From contig JAKSKC010000045.1 in assembly GCA_024401945.1 (NCBI GenBank), positions 1 to 10,109 on the forward strand: a DNA stretch of 10,109 nucleotides, in the 5' to 3' direction. Under the pieces are notes generated by a model. The model worked only from the letters and a program-made list of their open reading frames with translations. It did no database searches and was not told where the DNA came from. Made by a program: the position numbers and the translations under genes. Shown piece by piece: positions 4,639-10,109 of the stretch. Source of the stretch: Bacteroidales bacterium. GTDB taxonomy: Bacteria; Bacteroidota; Bacteroidia; Bacteroidales; UBA932. Positions within the stretch are counted from its first letter, which is position 1. Every line of letters begins with the position of its first letter.

Positions 4639-5172
4639 ATGGAAAAGAAGGACAACTTAATTTTAGCCCAGCTTCAGCAGGAGTTGACGGCGCTTCAGGA
4701 GAAAGTGGCCGAGCTTGCCGAAAGACTCTCAAACATCGCCCCGATGCCTCTGGAGGACACTCCTTCCGAGGAACCGCTGGACATCATGCTTGATGTGGAG
4801 GTGCCTTTCGTGGTGCCGAGCAGAAAGGAGGAACTGTCCGGAGAGAAGAAGACTCCCGCCAGACCGAGGCAGTTCAAGGAGAAACCGCTGCCGGAGAAAC
4901 CGGTCGAGACGGTCTTCGCCTGGCATACCGACACGCCTGCTTCACCTCTCAGCAACATACTGAGCGGAATAGCCATAAGGGAGAGGGGAGTGTTCATCAA
5001 TGTCCTTTTCAAGGAGGACCCGCAGCTCTTCCTCGACACAATCTCCGCCTTGAACGCGATGCAGTCGCTCCAGGAGGCGGAAACATACGTCAAGTCCAAT
5101 TTCCCTGAGTGGAACCTCGCCTCCGACATAGTCTACAGGTTCATGATGGCCGTGCGCCGCAAGCTTAACTGA
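4639..5172 (+). CDS. Hypothetical protein with N-terminal coiled coil, Bacteroidota-type C-terminal domain
   Basis: 177 residues; I do not recognise a named family. Seen: residues 8-32 (LILAQLQQELTALQEKVAEL and onwards) form a clear heptad coiled coil. Residues 35-100 are Pro/Glu/Lys-rich and look disordered. Residues 102-177 form a compact region beginning SPLSNILSGIAIRERGVFIN, continuing VLFKEDPQLFLDTISALNAM and ending RFMMAVRRKLN. From memory, proteins with a tail of this pattern (a short helix, an F-x-x-x-LF segment, a helix with SALN, an EA-x-Y-V helix, then RR-hydrophobic) recur in Bacteroidota genomes without assigned function. There is no signal peptide or membrane segment, so it is probably cytosolic and oligomeric. 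The 4639 start is preferred to 4606 because it lies downstream of the promoter box. Its TGA overlaps the rsmI ATG (TGATG), so the two are translationally coupled. Confidence 0.8.
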   Translation: MEKKDNLILAQLQQELTALQEKVAELAERLSNIAPMPLEDTPSEEPLDIMLDVEVPFVVPSRKEELSGEKKTPARPRQFKEKPLPEKPVETVFAWHTDTPASPLSNILSGIAIRERGVFINVLFKEDPQLFLDTISALNAMQSLQEAETYVKSNFPEWNLASDIVYRFMMAVRRKLN

Positions 5173-5924
5173 TGCCGGGCCGACTCTATATAGTTCCCAC
5201 GCCCGTCGGCAATCTCGATGATATGACCTTCAGGGCCGTGGAGGTGCTGCGTCGGGCGGATCTCATCCTGGCGGAGGACACCAGGACCAGTTCCGTGCTG
5301 CTCAACCATTTCGACATACACGGAAAGCTCCTGTCCCACCACAAGTTCAACGAACACAGGACGGTCGAGATGATAAGGGAGAGGATCCTCGCCGGAGCCG
5401 ATGTCGCCCTTGTCAGCGACGCCGGAACCCCCGGCATATCCGACCCCGGTTTCCTGCTGGTGCGCTCCTGCGCCGGAGCGGGGATAGAGGTCAGCACGCT
5501 TCCGGGGGCCACAGCCTGCATACCTGCGGCCGTTTCATCCGGACTTCCCTGCGACAGATTCTGTTTCGAGGGTTTCCTCCCTCAGAAGAAGGGACGCCGG
5601 AGCATCCTGGAGGAGCTTGCCGGCGAGAGCAGGACAATGATTTTCTACGAGTCCCCGCGCAGGCTGGTCAAAACTCTGGAGCAGTTCGCCGGGACCTTCG
5701 GGGCCGACAGGGAGTGCTGCGTGTCAAGGGAGATATCAAAAGTCCACGAAGAACACAGGCGCGGCACGCTTGCTGAACTTCTGGAACATTTCAGGGCGGT
5801 CGAGCCCAAAGGTGAAATAGTAATCGTGCTCGCGGGAAGGCCGGAGCCGGAGAAGCGGGAGCACAGGAACAAATACAGGAATGAGGAGAAGGATTGTGGG
5901 GAAGAAGGACCTGAAGAAGAATGA
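5172..5924 (+). CDS. rsmI: 16S rRNA (cytidine1402-2'-O)-methyltransferase
   Basis: Methylates the 2'-OH of C1402 in 16S rRNA with S-adenosylmethionine, fine-tuning the ribosomal P site. It has 250 residues. Seen: the tetrapyrrole-methylase-like fold with LYIVPTPVGNLDDMT (5-19), ADLILAEDTRTS (29-40), the SAM-binding VSDAGTPGISDPG (81-93), STLPGATACIPAAVSSGLP (108-126) and FCFEGFLPQKKGRR (130-143), followed by FYESPRRL. PGATA in place of the PGPSA common in Proteobacteria is, from memory, normal for Bacteroidota. The C-terminus (about residues 224-250) is a charged, low-complexity Lys/Arg/Glu tail. It is translated in a coupled way from the preceding gene and overlaps the next gene by 44 bases. 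Confidence 0.96.
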   Translation: MPGRLYIVPTPVGNLDDMTFRAVEVLRRADLILAEDTRTSSVLLNHFDIHGKLLSHHKFNEHRTVEMIRERILAGADVALVSDAGTPGISDPGFLLVRSCAGAGIEVSTLPGATACIPAAVSSGLPCDRFCFEGFLPQKKGRRSILEELAGESRTMIFYESPRRLVKTLEQFAGTFGADRECCVSREISKVHEEHRRGTLAELLEHFRAVEPKGEIVIVLAGRPEPEKREHRNKYRNEEKDCGEEGPEEE

Positions 5925-6795
5925 AACCCCGTCCCAGTTCAAGGTCGGGGCTGTTTGTCTTGCGTTTTTAATATTGGGATACCAGACGGCTGTGTTCGTG
6001 CACAGGGCTGCGGTCCTGCGCATTGAGGCCAACCGGGACCGTCCGGACACCGTCTATGTGTATGAGCGGGATATTCCGCTGGACGCGGAAGATGGGAGCG
6101 GGGCGGCCGGGCCCGGGGGCGGGAATGCCTCCCGAAGGGTCGAAAGGGTCAATTCGGAACATTCGCGGACGGTGGAGCAGGGAAGAAAGGCCACAAGGAG
6201 GGTGGAGAATTTCAGGTTCAACCCCAATACGGTGACCGAGGATGAACTGGTGAGGCTGGGTTTCTCGCCCAAGCAGGCGGAATCCATAGCAAAGTACCGC
6301 GGGAAGGGCGGACGTTTCCGCCGCAAATCGGACTTCGCTTCCAGTTTCGTGGTGGCGGATGCGGTGTAGGAACGTCTGGAACCCTACATAAACATACCTC
6401 TGCTAGACATCAACAGGGCGGATTCCGCCGCCTTCGACGCCCTGCCGGGGATCGGAGGCTATTTCGCATCCCGTATGGTGGAATACCGCGGACAGCTGGG
6501 CGGATATTCGTATCCCGAGCAGCTTATGGACATATACCGTTTCGACAGGGAGCGTTATGATGCCCTGGCAGACCTGATCGAATGCTCAAGACCGGAACCT
6601 TTCGCCCTCTGGTCCCTCCCCGAGGAGGGTCTGGCGCGTCATCCGTACATCCGCTCGAGGGCTGTGGCGCGTGCGATAATACTGTTCCGCGAGAATTCTC
6701 CAGCCGACTCGCTGACGGTGCCCGCCCTGGAACGGGCCGGCATACTCGGGCATGATGACGCGTCGAAGCTTTCCCGCTGTGTTATCGGGCAGTGA
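5881..6795 (+). pseudogene. ComEA-like helix-hairpin-helix membrane protein interrupted by an in-frame TAG
   Basis: An open frame of 304 codons is broken once, by TAG at 6367-6369 (codon 163). Seen before the stop: a basic N-terminus, one membrane segment (about residues 20-42, VGAVCLAFLILGY), a Gly- and charge-rich linker, and a first helix-hairpin-helix repeat (FRFNPNTVTEDELVRLGFSP, 111-130). After the stop the same frame continues with ERLEPYINIP, a second repeat (LLDINRADSAAFDALPGIGG, 174-193), VEYRGQLGGYSYPEQLMDIY and a third, weaker repeat to residue 304. All of it fits one protein of the family of membrane-anchored DNA-binding HhH proteins known in Bacteroidota. In homologues I recall an aromatic residue near this position, so a Tyr codon to TAG change is likely. 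There is no other lesion, so the event is recent, a sequencing error, or readthrough. It overlaps rsmI by 44 bases and the convergent aldolase gene by 14. Confidence 0.8.
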
Positions 6796-7834
6796 GGGCG
6801 CAGCTCTCAAGGGCGCCTGCCAGCATATCCACGTCTTCATCCTTCGTGGCCCAGCTGGTCACGAAGCGGTATACGCTGCGTCCACCGGAGGACGGTTCCC
6901 ATTTCTCGAAGAGGATACCCTTCTGTGTGAGGCAGTCGGCAAAGCGGTCGTCGAGAAGGACGAACTGCTGGTTTGTCGGGGAATCCATATACGGCGGGAT
7001 GTCCCACTTCGCGAAAAGATCCTTGATCTTCATAGCCTGGGTGATGGCGTTGCGGGAAATCCGGTTATACAGCCCGTCCGTGAACAGGGCGTCGAACTGC
7101 ACTCCCACCAGACGGCTCTTGGCCAGCAGGGCTCCCCGCTGCTTTATCATCGTGAAGAAATGCTCCGGAGCGTTGTTGCGCGGGAATACCACCGCTTCCC
7201 CGCAAAGCGCGCCGACCTTTGTCCCACCTATGTAGAAGCAGTCGCAATGCGATGCAAGGAACGGGAGCGTAACGTCGTTCCCTGGCGCCTCGAGGGCATA
7301 TCCGAGCCTTGCACCGTCAATATACAGCTTGAGATTGTGCTTCCGGCATACTTCGTAGATTGAGGCCAGCTCCCCGGCGCTGTAGATGGTGCCGTATTCC
7401 GTAGGGAAGGAGATGTAGGCCATCCCGGCGAAGACACAATGCTCCGAACAAGGGTCGCTTTCGATTGTGCTGGCGAATGCATCCAGCCCCTCTGCGGTCA
7501 TCTTGCCTTCGATGCCGTCCATCTGCAGCACCTTGTGACCGGTGATTTCAATCGCTCCGGCTTCGTGTACGGAAATATGACCGCTCCTGAGCGCGATTAC
7601 CCCTTCGTAGAGCTTGAGCAGGGAACCGATCACCGTGGCATTGGTCTGGGTTCCACCTGTAAGGAGATATATATCGGCTTCGGGTGCCTGGCAGGCCTCT
7701 CTGATCCTGGCTTTTGCGCTTTCGCTGAACCTGTCCGCGCCGTAGCTGGCGCTCTGCTCGTCATTGCTGTCCAGCAGAGCCTTCAGGACTGATTCGTGGG
7801 CCCCGTTGTTGTAATCACTCTCAAATGATACCAT
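6782..7834 (-). CDS. ltaE: Low-specificity L-threonine aldolase (PLP-dependent, beta-eliminating lyase family)
   Basis: Splits L-threonine or L-allo-threonine into glycine and acetaldehyde with pyridoxal phosphate; cytosolic. It has 350 residues, near the family's usual length. Seen (numbering from the 7834 start): FESDYNNGAHE at the N-terminus, where homologues have the active-site entrance; LTGGTQTNA (58-66) binding the cofactor phosphate; the ring-stacking His90 in HISVHEAGA; Asp173 in YIDGARLGYAL, pairing with the pyridine nitrogen; and the PLP Lys206 in FYIGGTKVGAL. A longer reading from 7879 adds 15 residues (MFRTKFIIL and more) that overlap the promoter box, so the second ATG was chosen. 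Low-specificity threonine versus another aldol substrate cannot be told from sequence. The last 14 bases overlap the convergent HhH gene. The stop is TAA. Confidence 0.9.
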   Translation of the reverse strand: MVSFESDYNNGAHESVLKALLDSNDEQSASYGADRFSESAKARIREACQAPEADIYLLTGGTQTNATVIGSLLKLYEGVIALRSGHISVHEAGAIEITGHKVLQMDGIEGKMTAEGLDAFASTIESDPCSEHCVFAGMAYISFPTEYGTIYSAGELASIYEVCRKHNLKLYIDGARLGYALEAPGNDVTLPFLASHCDCFYIGGTKVGALCGEAVVFPRNNAPEHFFTMIKQRGALLAKSRLVGVQFDALFTDGLYNRISRNAITQAMKIKDLFAKWDIPPYMDSPTNQQFVLLDDRFADCLTQKGILFEKWEPSSGGRSVYRFVTSWATKDEDVDMLAGALESCALTAR

Positions 7835-7852
7835 AGTTTGAATTTCAGTCCC

Positions 7853-7860
7853 CAAAATTA
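7853..7860 (-). promoter_or_regulatory. -7 box TAATTTTG for the threonine aldolase gene
   Basis: An exact TAnnTTTG match on the minus strand, 18 bases before the chosen ATG at 7834. It gives a leader of roughly 14 bases and supports that start over the ATG at 7879. The -33 position (7883-7880) does not match TTTG; a CTTG at 7880-7877 is only 16 bases away. Confidence 0.45.
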
Positions 7861-7894
7861 TGAATTTTGTACGAAACAAGAATGGTTTTTTTCA

Positions 7895-7902
7895 TATCTT
7901 TA
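7895..7902 (+). promoter_or_regulatory. Probable -7 box TATCTTTA for the GNAT-like gene
   Basis: Seven of eight positions match TAnnTTTG (the final G is A). It ends seven bases before the chosen ATG at 7910, so the leader would be at most a few bases. A TTTG at 7866-7869 is too far upstream (25 bases) to be a normal -33. Confidence 0.35.
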
Positions 7903-7909
7903 TCGGACA

Positions 7910-10109
<2,200 letters not shown>

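Noticed and set aside
6367..6369. TAG reassigned to an amino acid genome-wide
   Set aside because: rplY, the C11 peptidase gene and trpS all end naturally with TAG at the expected protein length, so TAG works as a stop here.

Overview
The window looks like core chromosome of a member of the Bacteroidota, most likely order Bacteroidales. The reasons are lineage-typical genes (a 57-residue Hc1-type histone-like protein, a C11 clostripain-family lipoprotein, a long CTC-type bL25, a ComEA-like helix-hairpin-helix membrane protein), start codons without recognisable Shine-Dalgarno sequences, and repeated matches to the Bacteroides-type -7 promoter box TAnnTTTG upstream of genes. Coding DNA is GC-rich and the short intergenic gaps are AT-rich. 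I cannot name the genus. There are no tRNA or rRNA genes, CRISPR arrays or insertion sequences.

Layout, left to right. Positions 1-3045 are all on the minus strand: the first 42 codons of a secreted protein (probably an M6-family metalloprotease); a terminator; the Hc1 gene; pth (peptidyl-tRNA hydrolase) and rplY (bL25), which form a translation operon behind a strong promoter and a structured 81-base leader; and a C11-type cysteine peptidase lipoprotein. A 36-base divergent promoter region separates the peptidase from xerD (plus strand). xerD converges on tdk (minus strand) with no base between the two stop codons. The tdk promoter region holds an imperfect 44/43-base tandem duplication that has copied the tdk start codon. 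Beyond it a plus-strand operon runs: a conserved-looking coiled-coil protein, then rsmI, then a helix-hairpin-helix membrane protein interrupted by one in-frame TAG. This operon converges with, and overlaps, a minus-strand low-specificity threonine aldolase gene. A divergent GNAT-like gene then overlaps convergently with trpS, and trpS is coupled to recA (N-terminus beyond the window) by a TGATG overlap.

Functionally this is housekeeping: translation (pth, rplY, rsmI, trpS), nucleotide salvage (tdk), DNA repair, recombination and chromosome resolution (recA, xerD), nucleoid structure (Hc1) and two exported peptidases. I see no convincing new defence or mobile system. The points most worth a second look are small: the in-frame amber codon in the helix-hairpin-helix gene, the tandem duplication of the tdk initiation region with the small upstream ORF it creates, a possible ribosomal-protein leader RNA before rplY, three genes whose start codon lies exactly four bases past a TAnnTTTG box (candidate leaderless mRNAs), and convergent gene pairs with no room for terminators.
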